A stretch of DNA of 64,000 bases from Bacillota bacterium (GTDB lineage: Bacteria; Bacillota; Clostridia; Lachnospirales; Lachnospiraceae). The position numbers and the translations under genes were made by a program. The DNA is taken from NCBI GenBank assembly GCA_023390555.1, contig JAEWCQ010000003.1:1-64000 (forward strand). Reading direction: 5' to 3'. Each line of letters opens with the position of its first letter. Within the stretch, counting starts at the first letter, position 1. Shown one piece after another: positions 44,294 to 53,863 of this stretch. The notes under the pieces are model-generated. The model had not been told where the DNA came from, did no database searches, and saw nothing but the letters and a program-made list of their open reading frames with translations.

Positions 44294-45628
44294 TCATATG
44301 AAGAGGTTATTCAAAGTATACCGCATCAAATATTCTTTTGTATTCTTTTCCGGCTCATCTATCACGATGTCCAGCAGCAGTTTTAAGATCTCTCCGATCT
44401 CCTTTCCAGGCTTCATTCCAGCCTCGATCAGATCGGAACCGTTCACCGCCAGTTCCTTTAAGGACAGGCACTCGTTCCGTTCTATGATTCCCTGATAAAT
44501 CTGCTCATATTCCCCCAGGTAAGCAAGTTTCTCCTGCTTCCGGTAATCACTTTGTGCCAGTATATCCGCACGCTTCACCTCAAACAGCTGGGGATAGCAC
44601 TCAGAACCGGCTTTAAAAACAGCCCGGCGCACCGATTTGCTGCTGAGTGCCGGATTGACATCATGAAAACGAACCAGCCTGCACACTTCGTCCATCGTCG
44701 CATTGTCCATTTTCAAACGGCGCAGGATTTCTCCTGCCATTCTGGTTCCCTTTTCCGGATGCCGGTAAAAATGATCCGTTCCTTTTTCGTCCGTCGTCCT
44801 GCAGGCCGGTTTTGCAACATCGTGAAGCAGCATCGTATAGCGCAGGATTTTTTCTGCCCTGACAGCCATAAGTGCATGAATTGTATGTTCTCCGACAGAA
44901 TAACAGTGATGGGGATTGTTCTGAGGGGTCTCCATCATGCAATCCCATTCCGGCAGTATCTGTGCAGAAATCCCGGTTTTATACAGCGTCCGCAGTTCTT
45001 CCGGATGCGCAGATACCAGAAGTTTTGTAAGTTCTACCTGAATGCGCTCCGCACTGACCTTTTTCAGATTCGGGGCCATTGCTTCGACTGCCTTCCTCGT
45101 CTCTGCTTCAATTGCAAAGCCAAGCTGTGCTGCAAACCGAACCGCCCGCAGCATCCGCAGAGCATCTTCGCGAAAACGCTCCTTGGCATCTCCGACACAG
45201 CGGATGATTCCCCGCTTCAAATCCCCAAGTCCGTCAAAGGCATCTACAAGTCCGCCCTGCTCATTATAAGCCATGGCATTGATTGTAAAATCCCTGCGCT
45301 TCAGATCTTCGAGAAGATTCGCCGTAAAAATCACTTCTTTCGGATGCCTGGCATCCTCGTATTCCCCGTCGATCCGATAGGTCGTAATCTCATATCCGAC
45401 ATGATGAACCAGAACGGTTACCGTACCGTGCTGAATGCCGGTATCAATTGTCTTTTGAAAAATTTTCTTGATCTGTTCCGGTCTGGCAGATGTGGTGATA
45501 TCCCAGTCCTGCGGATTCCTCCCCAATATGGTATCTCTTACACAGCCTCCTACCGCATAAGCTTCATGCCCATTGCTCTGCAGTTCGTCCAAAATCCATT
45601 TTACCGCCTGCGGCAGCTGTATTACCAT
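44294..45628 (-). CDS. cca: CCA-adding tRNA nucleotidyltransferase
   Basis: The enzyme adds or repairs the CCA end of tRNAs; this matters here because the tRNA genes in the window lack encoded CCA. The 444-residue protein has the class II nucleotidyltransferase head (YAVGGCVRDTILGRNPQDWD), RRDFTINAMAYN, the nucleotide-selecting REDALRMLRAVRFAAQLGF, and an HD domain (SVGEHTIHALMAV, LLHDVAKP, and HFYRHPEKG) in the C-terminal half. Ribosome site AAGGAGG precedes the ATG. Confidence 0.95.
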   Translation of the reverse strand: MVIQLPQAVKWILDELQSNGHEAYAVGGCVRDTILGRNPQDWDITTSARPEQIKKIFQKTIDTGIQHGTVTVLVHHVGYEITTYRIDGEYEDARHPKEVIFTANLLEDLKRRDFTINAMAYNEQGGLVDAFDGLGDLKRGIIRCVGDAKERFREDALRMLRAVRFAAQLGFAIEAETRKAVEAMAPNLKKVSAERIQVELTKLLVSAHPEELRTLYKTGISAQILPEWDCMMETPQNNPHHCYSVGEHTIHALMAVRAEKILRYTMLLHDVAKPACRTTDEKGTDHFYRHPEKGTRMAGEILRRLKMDNATMDEVCRLVRFHDVNPALSSKSVRRAVFKAGSECYPQLFEVKRADILAQSDYRKQEKLAYLGEYEQIYQGIIERNECLSLKELAVNGSDLIEAGMKPGKEIGEILKLLLDIVIDEPEKNTKEYLMRYTLNNLFI

Positions 45629-45660
45629 ATTTCCTCCTTTCTGTCATGCCCGTCTGTCTG

Positions 45661-48600
45661 TTACATAAATGTATATGTTCCTTTTTTGCTCGTCTTCACA
45701 GTATAAAGCAGATCGTCTGCCTGTTTTACCATCTCGTTGATATCTTCCTCCGACTGTACATTGTGGGATGTGATGATGCCAATGGAGCAGGAAATCTCAC
45801 GATTCGCATCAATTTCAACCGGATGGCACAGCTCGGATGCAATCACTTCTTTGAATCCGTTGGTCTCCCGGATCTCCCGATATATCTGCTGCGCAAGACG
45901 CTCGATCAGATTCCGGTCATCCGTATACAGGAAAAGAATGAACTCATCGCCTCCGTAACGGGATACCGCTCCGTATTCACCGCAGACTCTGCGAAATATA
46001 TCCGCCATGGATTTTAGAATCAGATCGCCGATATCATGGCCAAATGTATCATTGTAGCCCTTGAAATTATCCAGATCAATGAACATCATTCCAAAGCGGT
46101 GCTCCATCTGCCCATGCTTAATCTGCTCCAGCACATCTCTGATATTCTGGTAGAAGCCCTTCCGGTTATAAATGCCGGTCAGCTGATCGGTAACCGCCGA
46201 TTCATACAGCATGGTGTTCATTTCATAAATCTTCTCATATGCATTCAGACGATTTAATGCGTTTACCACTTCCCGAAAGAGCAGTTCATAGATATTCAGG
46301 TCATCCTCATCAAGCATATAGCGATTTACTGATGAGTGCCAGTTATCTTTCATTAAAACGTAGGTAATCACAATACTCTCTACCCTGCCGTTGTTAAAAT
46401 AAGGGATTGCCACCATAGAGCAAACATTATCCTCACCAAACATGGATACGACATCCAGATGCTCCGAATAGTTATTGCTGATTTTCGATACCGCAAAACC
46501 TCTCTGGTTCTCTTCAAAAATATTCGAAAGTGCTGCCTGCATTTCCGGAGAAATGTCCCGTTCGGTATTATTATAAAGGATCTGCACTTCATCCCCCTGA
46601 TACTGGAGAAAGACAGCCTTATCCACCGTAAAATGATATAAAAAGTTCTTCATCACCGTATCCAGCAGCTGTGTTGCAGTTACCCCCGTAACATCGAGCA
46701 GTCTCTGCCAGGTAGAAATAAAATCCATCTGCCGTTTTTTCGTCTGATAGGCACGCAGCAGGCTCTCATGCCGCAGAAGTGCATCCATCTCCTGCTGAGA
46801 GATCTTACGAGGCGGCTCCTTTTTCAGATATTCTTTCACCACATCAAGTACCTTCAGACTCTCATCCAGATTCGCACGATTTGCACTGGATTCATACTGT
46901 GCAAGTACCGCTTTCTCCATTTCCATCAGTTCCCTGCGCCCTGATTTTTCATAAAACTCGATTCTGCTCCTGCGGAACAGACGGTAACAGTAGAACTGAT
47001 TGCCTTCTGCGCGGATAATATGCGACTCCGCGACCGCAAAATCGGAAAATGCGGCCCACTCATTCCCTTCTTCCGCATCGAGCAGTGCATGGGAAAAATA
47101 ATAGAGAAACATATCATCGTCACATTTTGCGTAATCATGGATGCATCCGATCTCATTGTCAATATTCTCTTTTTCAATGACATAGTTCAGAAACTGCTTA
47201 CAGTTATTCAGGTACTGCACACAGTTGAAGTGGTTTCCAATCTTCTGATTACACAGCGCCAGCAGCCCATACAGTTTCGATAGATTGCAGACACGAAGGC
47301 TGTTCATATTCAGCTTTTCAATGACTTTCATACACTGCATCAGGTTATCGTCCGCCTGGCGGAATTCACCCAGCGCGATGCAGTTCAGTGCGCGGTTATA
47401 GCAGACCTCGGCAATATCCTCGGGCAGATTCAGATCATAAAATACCTGAACGGCCTTATCCATGTACAGTTTGGCTTCTTCATTCCGGCCAAGCGCGCAC
47501 AGATTGTAACCAAGTCCGCAGAACACCCGTCCCACCTCCAACGATGCCTTATCGCTCATTGCTTCAAACGTCCGCACGGAATAAAGGGTAGAGATTTCAT
47601 GCATTCCATTTGTGGATGCCAGCATGATGTTCTTCTGATAGGCACTGTAAATCAGCTGTTCATTTCCAATTTCTTTTGCAAGAGATATCCCCTTGCTGAA
47701 ATAAATCAGCTGCTCTTCGGATTTGTATGCCTTTGCAACCATTTCCGGTTTGTTATCATAGGCATAGATATAAATATAGGCCAGATGGTTCTTATAGTTG
47801 TATTTGATTAACTTTTCAATCAGCCGGTCACTGATTTCCACGTTCTGGGCACAGAAAAAGATGTTACACCAACCGGACATTCTGGCCTGTACTTCCAGGA
47901 GTTCCGACATAAACTGCCAGTCCTCTCTCTCATCTGCCATCGCAGACTGACGTATGGTTCTGGCCGTATGGATTGCTTCATTGAGCTTTCCCTGATACAT
48001 ATAGGCCATTGCAATCATATAGTCCGCATAGAATGCAGCGGTCTGTTTATATTTTGCAAGCTTCAGCTGTTTAATATCCTCACAGAGTTCAAGTGCCTTG
48101 GCTATATCTCCGGAATAGAGCGACACCTCGGCATAGCTGCTCCAGATTTCAAATTTCTGATCCTCGGTTACCGTACGGTTCTCAAACTTGATTTTGCGCT
48201 CCGTTCGCTGAAGGTAAAAAATGGCCTGTTCAAAATCCATAAAATAAATCAGGTTATTCAGGATATCCATATCATACTGCACAGATTCCATGCTGACCGA
48301 AGGCGTCTTTACCACGGCGCTGCCGGTACCGGCATTGCCAATCCGAAAGACTCCGTTTCTGTCCTCTGTCAGCTCTTCCATTTCTTCCCATACGGGAAGC
48401 ATATATTCCGGAAGACGCTGTCTTTCGTTCAATCCGAGAACAATCCCGATATTTTCCGTATTTTCCGCAGTGAGCAGACTGTTGATCAATGCAATCGTAC
48501 TTCTGGCCGCAAGCTGCAGTCTATTCAGCACAAGCAGAAACGGATGCAGCTTTGACAGATAGAGCAGCATGTGAAGGATTGCTTCTGTCAGCTTTTTCCG

Positions 48601-48975
48601 CTCATAATCGGTCTCGCCTAACAGCAGCTGCTCGTCTCTTTTTGCTTCTCCATTTTCAAAGTAGCTCTGAATCATTGGTCTGTGCAGATAGTAGACACCG
48701 CACTCCTCCATGAATTCCTCCAGCGATCTGCTGTAATAACAAAAGAACAGATCCCGGATGATATCCAGAAAGGGCTCATAAGCGCCAGACAAACGACCGG
48801 CCGCAAACTGGCGGCCGGCATAGTATATTTCCCTGCTTTTTGTTATCTTCTCTGGTATCTCCAGATCTGACAGACAAAAATCATTGCTGTACTTTGCAAT
48901 GGCAATATTATGTTTCTTTTTCCCTATCCCATTGAAGACCTGCTCAATAATGTTACTGTAATACTTTTGAATCAT
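45661..48975 (-). CDS. Large TPR-containing diguanylate cyclase (GGDEF) with degenerate ATPase-like N-terminus
   Basis: The 1104-residue cytoplasmic protein starts at the ATG at 48975, four bases after GGGGTGG. Residues 1-230 resemble the start of AAA_16/STAND ATPases (AAGRLSGAYEPFLDIIRDLF, LSKLHPFLLVLNRLQLAARS) but contain no P-loop. Residues 235-740 are repeated helical pairs of TPR character. Residues 770-920 look like a GAF-type sensor. The C-terminus is a GGDEF domain with AVTDQLTGIYNRKGFYQNIR, FIDLDNFKGYNDTFGHDIGD and an intact RYGGDEF active site, so c-di-GMP synthesis is likely. The input signal is unknown. Confidence 0.82.
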   Translation of the reverse strand: MIQKYYSNIIEQVFNGIGKKKHNIAIAKYSNDFCLSDLEIPEKITKSREIYYAGRQFAAGRLSGAYEPFLDIIRDLFFCYYSRSLEEFMEECGVYYLHRPMIQSYFENGEAKRDEQLLLGETDYERKKLTEAILHMLLYLSKLHPFLLVLNRLQLAARSTIALINSLLTAENTENIGIVLGLNERQRLPEYMLPVWEEMEELTEDRNGVFRIGNAGTGSAVVKTPSVSMESVQYDMDILNNLIYFMDFEQAIFYLQRTERKIKFENRTVTEDQKFEIWSSYAEVSLYSGDIAKALELCEDIKQLKLAKYKQTAAFYADYMIAMAYMYQGKLNEAIHTARTIRQSAMADEREDWQFMSELLEVQARMSGWCNIFFCAQNVEISDRLIEKLIKYNYKNHLAYIYIYAYDNKPEMVAKAYKSEEQLIYFSKGISLAKEIGNEQLIYSAYQKNIMLASTNGMHEISTLYSVRTFEAMSDKASLEVGRVFCGLGYNLCALGRNEEAKLYMDKAVQVFYDLNLPEDIAEVCYNRALNCIALGEFRQADDNLMQCMKVIEKLNMNSLRVCNLSKLYGLLALCNQKIGNHFNCVQYLNNCKQFLNYVIEKENIDNEIGCIHDYAKCDDDMFLYYFSHALLDAEEGNEWAAFSDFAVAESHIIRAEGNQFYCYRLFRRSRIEFYEKSGRRELMEMEKAVLAQYESSANRANLDESLKVLDVVKEYLKKEPPRKISQQEMDALLRHESLLRAYQTKKRQMDFISTWQRLLDVTGVTATQLLDTVMKNFLYHFTVDKAVFLQYQGDEVQILYNNTERDISPEMQAALSNIFEENQRGFAVSKISNNYSEHLDVVSMFGEDNVCSMVAIPYFNNGRVESIVITYVLMKDNWHSSVNRYMLDEDDLNIYELLFREVVNALNRLNAYEKIYEMNTMLYESAVTDQLTGIYNRKGFYQNIRDVLEQIKHGQMEHRFGMMFIDLDNFKGYNDTFGHDIGDLILKSMADIFRRVCGEYGAVSRYGGDEFILFLYTDDRNLIERLAQQIYREIRETNGFKEVIASELCHPVEIDANREISCSIGIITSHNVQSEEDINEMVKQADDLLYTVKTSKKGTYTFM

Positions 48976-49010
48976 TTTTCCACCCCTGTAAAAATCATTC
49001 ATCTGAATTG

Positions 49011-50447
49011 TTAATATGCTTTTCCCCAGTATACGAGCTTCTTAGCTGGCTTTCCACAGCACACGCATACGTCAGAAATCTTCTCCTGCTCAAAAGGCAT
49101 ACATCTTGAAGTCGCCGTTGTATCCTCCTTTATCTTTTCTTCACATTCTGTCTCACCGCACCACATTGCGCGGATAAAACCAGGTTTATTTGCAACCGCA
49201 TCTTTAAATGCGTCGTAATCAGCAGCATCCGAAATATGTTCTGCCAGAAATTTCTTCGCCTTTGTCAGCATATCAGCCTGCATGGTCTCCAATATTTCTG
49301 CCAGCTTTGTCTCGACTTCTTCCATGGAAACCACTGTCTTTTCTCTCGTGTCACGCCTTACGATGACGCACTGACCAGCCTCGATATCTTTTGGCCCAAG
49401 TTCAATACGTACCGGAATTCCCCGCATCTCCTGCTCCGCGAATTTCCATCCCGGACTCTTTTCCGTATCGTCCATTTTGGTGCGGAACGTTTTCAACAGA
49501 CGTTCTTTCAATTCATTTGCTCTTTCCAGTACGCCCTCTTTCTGCTGCTGAATCGGTATTACCATCACCTGCACCGGTGCAACTCTCGGCGGCAATACGA
49601 GACCGGAATCATCTCCATGTACCATAATAATGGCTCCGATCAATCTGGTCGATGCACCCCAGGAGGTCTGGTGTACATACTGCAGTTTATTCTCCTTATC
49701 CGTATACTGGATATGGAACGCTTTTGCAAATCCATCGCCAAAGTTATGGCTGGTTCCTGACTGCAATGCCTTGCCATCATGCATCAGTGCCTCTATGGTA
49801 TAGGTAGCCTCTGCGCCGGCAAATTTCTCTTTGTCGGTCTTACGGCCTTTTACCATCGGAATTGCCAGAACTTCTTCACAGAAATCTGCGTACACATTCA
49901 GCATCTGTATCGTTCTTTCCTCTGCTTCCTCTGCCGTCGCATGTGCAGTATGGCCTTCCTGCCACAGGAATTCAGAAGAGCGCAGAAACGGTCTTGTCGT
50001 CTTCTCCCAGCGAACCACCGAACACCACTGATTATATACTTTCGGCAGATCACGATATGACTGGATAATATTGGCGTACAGATCACAGAACAGCGTCTCG
50101 GATGTAGGTCTGACACAGAGTCTCTCCTGCAGGGTTTCCAGTCCTCCCTGTGTGACCCAGGCCACTTCCGGTGCGAAACCCTCTACATGGTCTTTCTCTT
50201 TTTCGAGAAGACTTTCCGGGATAAACAGCGGCATATATACATTCTCAACGTCGCATTGTTTAAAACGTGCATCCATTTGTTTCTGAATATTTTCCCAGAT
50301 GGCATAGCCATTGGGTTTAAAGATCATACACCCTTTTACAGATGAATAATCCATTAACTCTGCTTTTTTCACTACATCGGTATACCATTGTGTAAAATCG
50401 GTCTCCATGGATGTAATGGCTTCCACTAATTTCTTTTCCTTTGCCAT
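49011..50447 (-). CDS. proS: Prolyl-tRNA synthetase, short (archaeal/eukaryotic-like) type
   Basis: The enzyme charges tRNA-Pro. At 478 residues it is the type without the inserted editing domain. Class II motifs are seen in GCMIFKPNGYAIWE, RPTSETLFCDLYANI (motif 2 region RWEKTTRPFLRSSEFLWQEGHTAH) and the motif 3 sequence WGASTRLIGAIIMVHGDDSG. The C-terminal domain ends in WGKAY with a cysteine cluster (CVCCGKPAKKL). A strong promoter lies 100-130 bases upstream. I found no T-box. Confidence 0.96.
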   Translation of the reverse strand: MAKEKKLVEAITSMETDFTQWYTDVVKKAELMDYSSVKGCMIFKPNGYAIWENIQKQMDARFKQCDVENVYMPLFIPESLLEKEKDHVEGFAPEVAWVTQGGLETLQERLCVRPTSETLFCDLYANIIQSYRDLPKVYNQWCSVVRWEKTTRPFLRSSEFLWQEGHTAHATAEEAEERTIQMLNVYADFCEEVLAIPMVKGRKTDKEKFAGAEATYTIEALMHDGKALQSGTSHNFGDGFAKAFHIQYTDKENKLQYVHQTSWGASTRLIGAIIMVHGDDSGLVLPPRVAPVQVMVIPIQQQKEGVLERANELKERLLKTFRTKMDDTEKSPGWKFAEQEMRGIPVRIELGPKDIEAGQCVIVRRDTREKTVVSMEEVETKLAEILETMQADMLTKAKKFLAEHISDAADYDAFKDAVANKPGFIRAMWCGETECEEKIKEDTTATSRCMPFEQEKISDVCVCCGKPAKKLVYWGKAY

Positions 50448-50548
50448 TGTGAATCTCCTTTATTTTCTGCGCAAACCTGCTGCGCTTTTTTGCATTTATT
50501 TCCCTGCTCACAAAAAATGGGCAGAATAACACTACTATAACTTTTTAA

Positions 50549-50577
50549 GTTTAATCCCAAAAGGCCATGATTGTCAA
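50549..50577 (-). promoter_or_regulatory. Promoter of proS
   Basis: On the minus strand TTGACA (50577-50572) and TTAAAC (50554-50549) are 17 bases apart. The short leader has a GCGCAGC...TTTGCGC hairpin (about 50479-50496) before the ribosome site. Confidence 0.75.
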
Positions 50578-50622
50578 GCCAAGGCCAAAAATTCCGGTGC
50601 AATCCGGTTTCTTAGAGCAATC

Positions 50623-50782
50623 TATGAAAGAACAAAAGAGTACCTCGTACACTCCCGCATTCTACTACTTCGGATGTACAGCTTCTGCTCCGTGCGAAGC
50701 TGCGCATCTAAATTTTATTCTATCGGGTAATCGTAGCTTTCACACGTTAATGTTACCAGGTCTTTCCTATAGAATCAAAAAA
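50623..50782 (-). repeat. Dispersed structured repeat, copy A
   Basis: This 160-bp element is similar along its length to 56607-56759 and 59209-59352. On the minus strand it opens with an inverted-repeat arm TTCTATAGGAAA whose partner (about CCGATAGAA) follows some 45 bases later, then TGCGCAGCTTCGCA, then GAAGCTGTACATCCGAAGTA and GTGTACGAGGTAC. It lies between the terminator of the PAS-GGDEF gene and the proS promoter. Confidence 0.85.
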
Positions 50783-50809
50783 GTGAGAACATTCCACCTG
50801 TCCTCACTT
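50777..50809 (-). terminator. Terminator of the CheY/CheC/GGDEF operon
   Basis: On the minus strand AAGTGAG pairs with CTCACTT, followed by TTTTG. The T tract runs directly into repeat copy A. Confidence 0.75.
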
Positions 50810-50822
50810 ACGCCTTTTTATT

Positions 50823-51758
50823 TTAAGCACTATAGTAGTAGCGATCTTCTCCTTCACTGCGCTTTGCAATGTACATGGCCTCATCTGCTTTCTTCAGCAG
50901 TGTATCAATCGTATCTCCGTCATCCGGATAGAAGCTGATTCCGATACTGAGCGATATCGGTATCTCGCACTCATCAAATTCCATCGTATTATTTTTGATC
51001 TCAAAGATTCTGGAAACCACAATATTGTAATTCTCTATGTCATTCATATTCGGGAGAAGTATCAGAAATTCATCTCCGCCGTATCTGACCACAACATCAT
51101 TTTTCCTGGTGGCATTTACCAGCATATTCGCCACGCGTACCAAAATCTCATCCCCTATTTTATGACCGTAGGTATCATTGATGCTTTTAAACTTATTGAC
51201 ATCCACGAACATCAGCCCAAGCAGAAGATGCTCTTCTTTGGACCTTTCCAGCCACTCATTGGCAATCTGATAGAACAACGTACGGTTTGCCACACCTGTC
51301 AGAGAATCATAATATGCAAGCTGCTTGATTCTTGTTTTCTGCTCTTTCAGCTCTTTATTTGCCATATACAAATCATTCACATAGGTCTTAAGCTGATTGA
51401 TCTGCTGCGACTGACTTGTTACATTGATATATTCCAGCAGCAGAAAGCGGGAACCTTCATTATCAATCCTGCTGATTTTCAGGTTGTAGTTTCCCGATGG
51501 AATTACCAGCTCTTTGTGCATCGCAGCAGAAAAAAAGCTGACCCACCCAGCCCGCATGGTATTTTCAAAAGCATCAAGAAAACATTTTTTATTCAGCTGT
51601 GGAATTACCTTTAACAGGTTGTTTTCCAGAACTTTTATCTGTTCCTTCCCCATGATGCGCTCCATATACGGATTCCAATATATGATTTCCAGATCACGGT
51701 TCAGTAAAATAAGACCTTCCCCTATATCATTTAAAATTTCATATACCATTTTTCTCAT
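50823..51758 (-). CDS. PAS-GGDEF diguanylate cyclase
   Basis: The 311-residue cytoplasmic protein has an N-terminal PAS domain (about 5-115: EGLILLNRDLEIIYWNPYME), a linking coiled coil (about 120-145) and a GGDEF domain (about 148-311) with AYYDSLTGVANRTLFYQIA, FVDVNKFKSINDTYGHKIGD and the intact active site RYGGDEF. It should make c-di-GMP in response to a small ligand or to partner proteins. Its ATG overlaps the CheC-like stop (ATGA), so the two proteins are translationally coupled, and a CheY-like gene precedes them. Confidence 0.93.
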   Translation of the reverse strand: MRKMVYEILNDIGEGLILLNRDLEIIYWNPYMERIMGKEQIKVLENNLLKVIPQLNKKCFLDAFENTMRAGWVSFFSAAMHKELVIPSGNYNLKISRIDNEGSRFLLLEYINVTSQSQQINQLKTYVNDLYMANKELKEQKTRIKQLAYYDSLTGVANRTLFYQIANEWLERSKEEHLLLGLMFVDVNKFKSINDTYGHKIGDEILVRVANMLVNATRKNDVVVRYGGDEFLILLPNMNDIENYNIVVSRIFEIKNNTMEFDECEIPISLSIGISFYPDDGDTIDTLLKKADEAMYIAKRSEGEDRYYYSA

Positions 51759-52384
51759 AGCACTTTATCCCACGCTTCATCCAGCTTTCGAAGCAACTCA
51801 TTCAACGAATTCATGGTAAGATCCACCATGATCGCACCTTCGATCTCGGTATCACCTATTACAAACGTGATGTATAAAATCAGGAGATGCATATACTCAC
51901 TCTGTTTGAGATCATCACAGAAATCCGTCTGATCAAAAACCTGCACTTCCGGCAGGGAATAGACGAAATTCACTTCCATGGAATTTGCAATCTCACCCAT
52001 AATGCAGTTCAAGATGATATTGCCGATTTCTTTGATAATATCAAAATCGATATCATTAAAATTCTGATCATCGATATCCGCTGTTTCCTCATGCATGCAT
52101 AGCCGGACGAACTTCTTCATCTTGTCGGCCGGAAAAATCAGGCTTGCAGTCCCGGTAAAATATTCCTTAAACGGAATGGATGAGACCATTAAGGCTCCCC
52201 TTATCTGCTCCGGCATGTACTCTTCCAACTGAAAATGCTGTTTCTCAATATCAATAATCTCAACATTCGGAACATTTAACAAAATTTTCTGCTCAACAAT
52301 ATCAGATAACATATTTGCAGCTTTTCCCACGCTGATATTGAAAAATTCTTTCATGATGTCATATATCATAGTACTATCCTGCAT
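51755..52384 (-). CDS. CheC-like chemotaxis phosphatase
   Basis: CheC/CheX/FliY proteins remove phosphate from CheY. The 209-residue protein carries both CheC active-site motifs of the form D-x3-E-x2-N-x22-P: Asp9-Glu13-Asn16-Pro39 and Asp115-Glu119-Asn122-Pro145, each matching the spacing exactly. No membrane segment is present. It starts one base after the CheY-like stop and overlaps the GGDEF gene, which makes these two proteins its likely partners. The substrate is probably the adjacent receiver protein. Confidence 0.88.
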   Translation of the reverse strand: MQDSTMIYDIMKEFFNISVGKAANMLSDIVEQKILLNVPNVEIIDIEKQHFQLEEYMPEQIRGALMVSSIPFKEYFTGTASLIFPADKMKKFVRLCMHEETADIDDQNFNDIDFDIIKEIGNIILNCIMGEIANSMEVNFVYSLPEVQVFDQTDFCDDLKQSEYMHLLILYITFVIGDTEIEGAIMVDLTMNSLNELLRKLDEAWDKVL

Positions 52385-52385
52385 A

Positions 52386-52751
52386 CTACTTCTCCTCTAT
52401 CATAGCACAGATAAGCTTTGCTTTTTCCTCTGTAAACGGTTTATTTAGAAAAGACAGAACCTGATATTGATCGATCTCCTCTCTGACAGACTTCTGTACA
52501 TCCGCAGAAATTACAATGATCTTTGCATTCGGATCCTGTTCTTTCAGCAGACAAATCAATGTCTTCCCGTCCATTTTCGGCATGAGCAGATCCAACAATA
52601 CGTAATCCGGATTGAGCTCCTTGTATTTTGAAAGTCCCTCCTCTCCATCTGATGCAAAAAAATATTCCGCATCATCGATGTGTTTTTTTAACATACTGGC
52701 AATTACTTTCTGTGAAAATATAGAATCATCCACAATTAATATCCTGCGCAT
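52386..52751 (-). CDS. CheY-like single-domain response regulator
   Basis: The 121-residue protein is a lone receiver domain: MRRILIVDDSIFSQKVIASML with Asp8 and Asp9, phospho-acceptor Asp54 in VLLDLLMPKMDG, Ser82 in VISAD and Lys104 in LNKPF. I start at the ATG at 52751, preceded by GAGAGG; in-frame codons back to 52787 have no ribosome site. It is the first gene of the operon with the CheC-like and PAS-GGDEF genes. The kinase that phosphorylates it is not in the window. Confidence 0.92.
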   Translation of the reverse strand: MRRILIVDDSIFSQKVIASMLKKHIDDAEYFFASDGEEGLSKYKELNPDYVLLDLLMPKMDGKTLICLLKEQDPNAKIIVISADVQKSVREEIDQYQVLSFLNKPFTEEKAKLICAMIEEK

Positions 52752-52834
52752 TCCATTTACCTCTCTGGTGTAAAACAAATAAATCAATCACTTTTTTCCA
52801 TTTTATTATGTTTCATAATATCATTAGACCTGAG

Positions 52835-52863
52835 AAAAAGCAAGACTTTAAGCCAAGTCTCGC
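52835..52863 (-). terminator. Terminator of corA
   Basis: On the minus strand GCGAGACTT pairs with AAGTCTTGC around a 6-base loop, followed by TTTTT. Confidence 0.8.
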
Positions 52864-52915
52864 CTTTTCACGACAAATTTATTTTTCATTATTTTCCAGA
52901 ATTCGATTATTTCTC

Positions 52916-53851
52916 TTACCAATATTTTTTCTTTTTAAATAGGATCAGACTCAAAATTACGATCAGGATGCTGACAACAATAATAATTGGATAACCATAG
53001 CGATATGTAAGCTCCGGCATGTGGACAAAATTCATACCGTACCAGCCTGCAATCAATGTCAGCGGCAGGAAAATGGCGGTCACGATCGTCAGAATCTTCA
53101 TAACGTCATTCTGGCGGATACTGATCTCAGACTGATAAACATCCTGTACCTGCATCGTATATTCCCGGAGCAGCTGCGTTTCACCCGCCAGCCGGGCAGC
53201 ACGATCCTTAAAGCGGTCAAACAGCTTCAGATCTTCTTTTTCAAAAAAATCCACTTCATTGTCCAGCAATTCCTGCCCCACCTCTGTCAGCTGTGTATAA
53301 TAGCGGTAAGACTTCGCGATCTTCTTTTTCAGATATAACATCCGCAGATTAAAATTCGGGCACTGTCCGCGCAGCACTTCTTCCTCTATCGTGTTGATCC
53401 TCTGCTCCAGCTTCTGAAGAAACAGCAGATCTTCCTCAAAAAACAGCACCAGAAAATCATACAGAAAACGCTCAAGTGTATAGCCGCTGCGGAGTTTCTT
53501 GCCTGCTATTTTCTCAATCTGCTCCTGCACCGTATTTTCATTATCAATAAAAATAATTTTTTCCCTTAACAGATAAAAAGCAAATGTCCGGCTGGATTCG
53601 CCTTCTTCCTTGGGCGGTATCCGCATCGTTGCGTACAGATAACCCAGATGGCTTTCCATCTTACAGAAATGGATCTGCGGACTTTCAAACTGTATATTAT
53701 AATATTCCCTCAGATTCTCATCCTGTTCCCACTCGGTCTCTGTCACGACACAGATGGAATCCTCTTTTTCATAAAAATCTGTTTCCTCCGACCACCGGAT
53801 CTCATCTTCTTCGATTACAAAATACATGACCCTTCTCATCTCCTTTTCCAT
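52916..53851 (-). CDS. corA: CorA-family magnesium transporter
   Basis: CorA is a pentameric Mg2+ (or Co2+) channel. The 311-residue protein has a long cytoplasmic N-terminal domain, a stalk helix and two C-terminal membrane helices (about 250-270 and 285-303), with the signature YGMNF between them. It ends in a basic tail FKKKKYW. The annotated ATG at 53851 has a weak ribosome site; a second ATG at 53827 after AAGGAG is possible. It is divergent from luxS. Confidence 0.92.
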   Translation of the reverse strand: MEKEMRRVMYFVIEEDEIRWSEETDFYEKEDSICVVTETEWEQDENLREYYNIQFESPQIHFCKMESHLGYLYATMRIPPKEEGESSRTFAFYLLREKIIFIDNENTVQEQIEKIAGKKLRSGYTLERFLYDFLVLFFEEDLLFLQKLEQRINTIEEEVLRGQCPNFNLRMLYLKKKIAKSYRYYTQLTEVGQELLDNEVDFFEKEDLKLFDRFKDRAARLAGETQLLREYTMQVQDVYQSEISIRQNDVMKILTIVTAIFLPLTLIAGWYGMNFVHMPELTYRYGYPIIIVVSILIVILSLILFKKKKYW

Positions 53852-53863
53852 TTGTAATATCCT

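Noticed and set aside
44552..45706. A 384-codon plus-strand open frame
   Set aside because: It is antisense to the well-supported CCA-adding enzyme gene, has no recognisable domain and no convincing ribosome site.
50448..50620. A T-box riboswitch upstream of proS
   Set aside because: The leader after the promoter is under 100 bases, with no T-box sequence or terminator/antiterminator pair.
50567..50938. Short open frames reading through repeat copies A and B (also near 56487-56705), with similar peptides
   Set aside because: Similarity of the peptides follows from the shared repeat DNA; frames are interrupted in copy C and lack ribosome sites.
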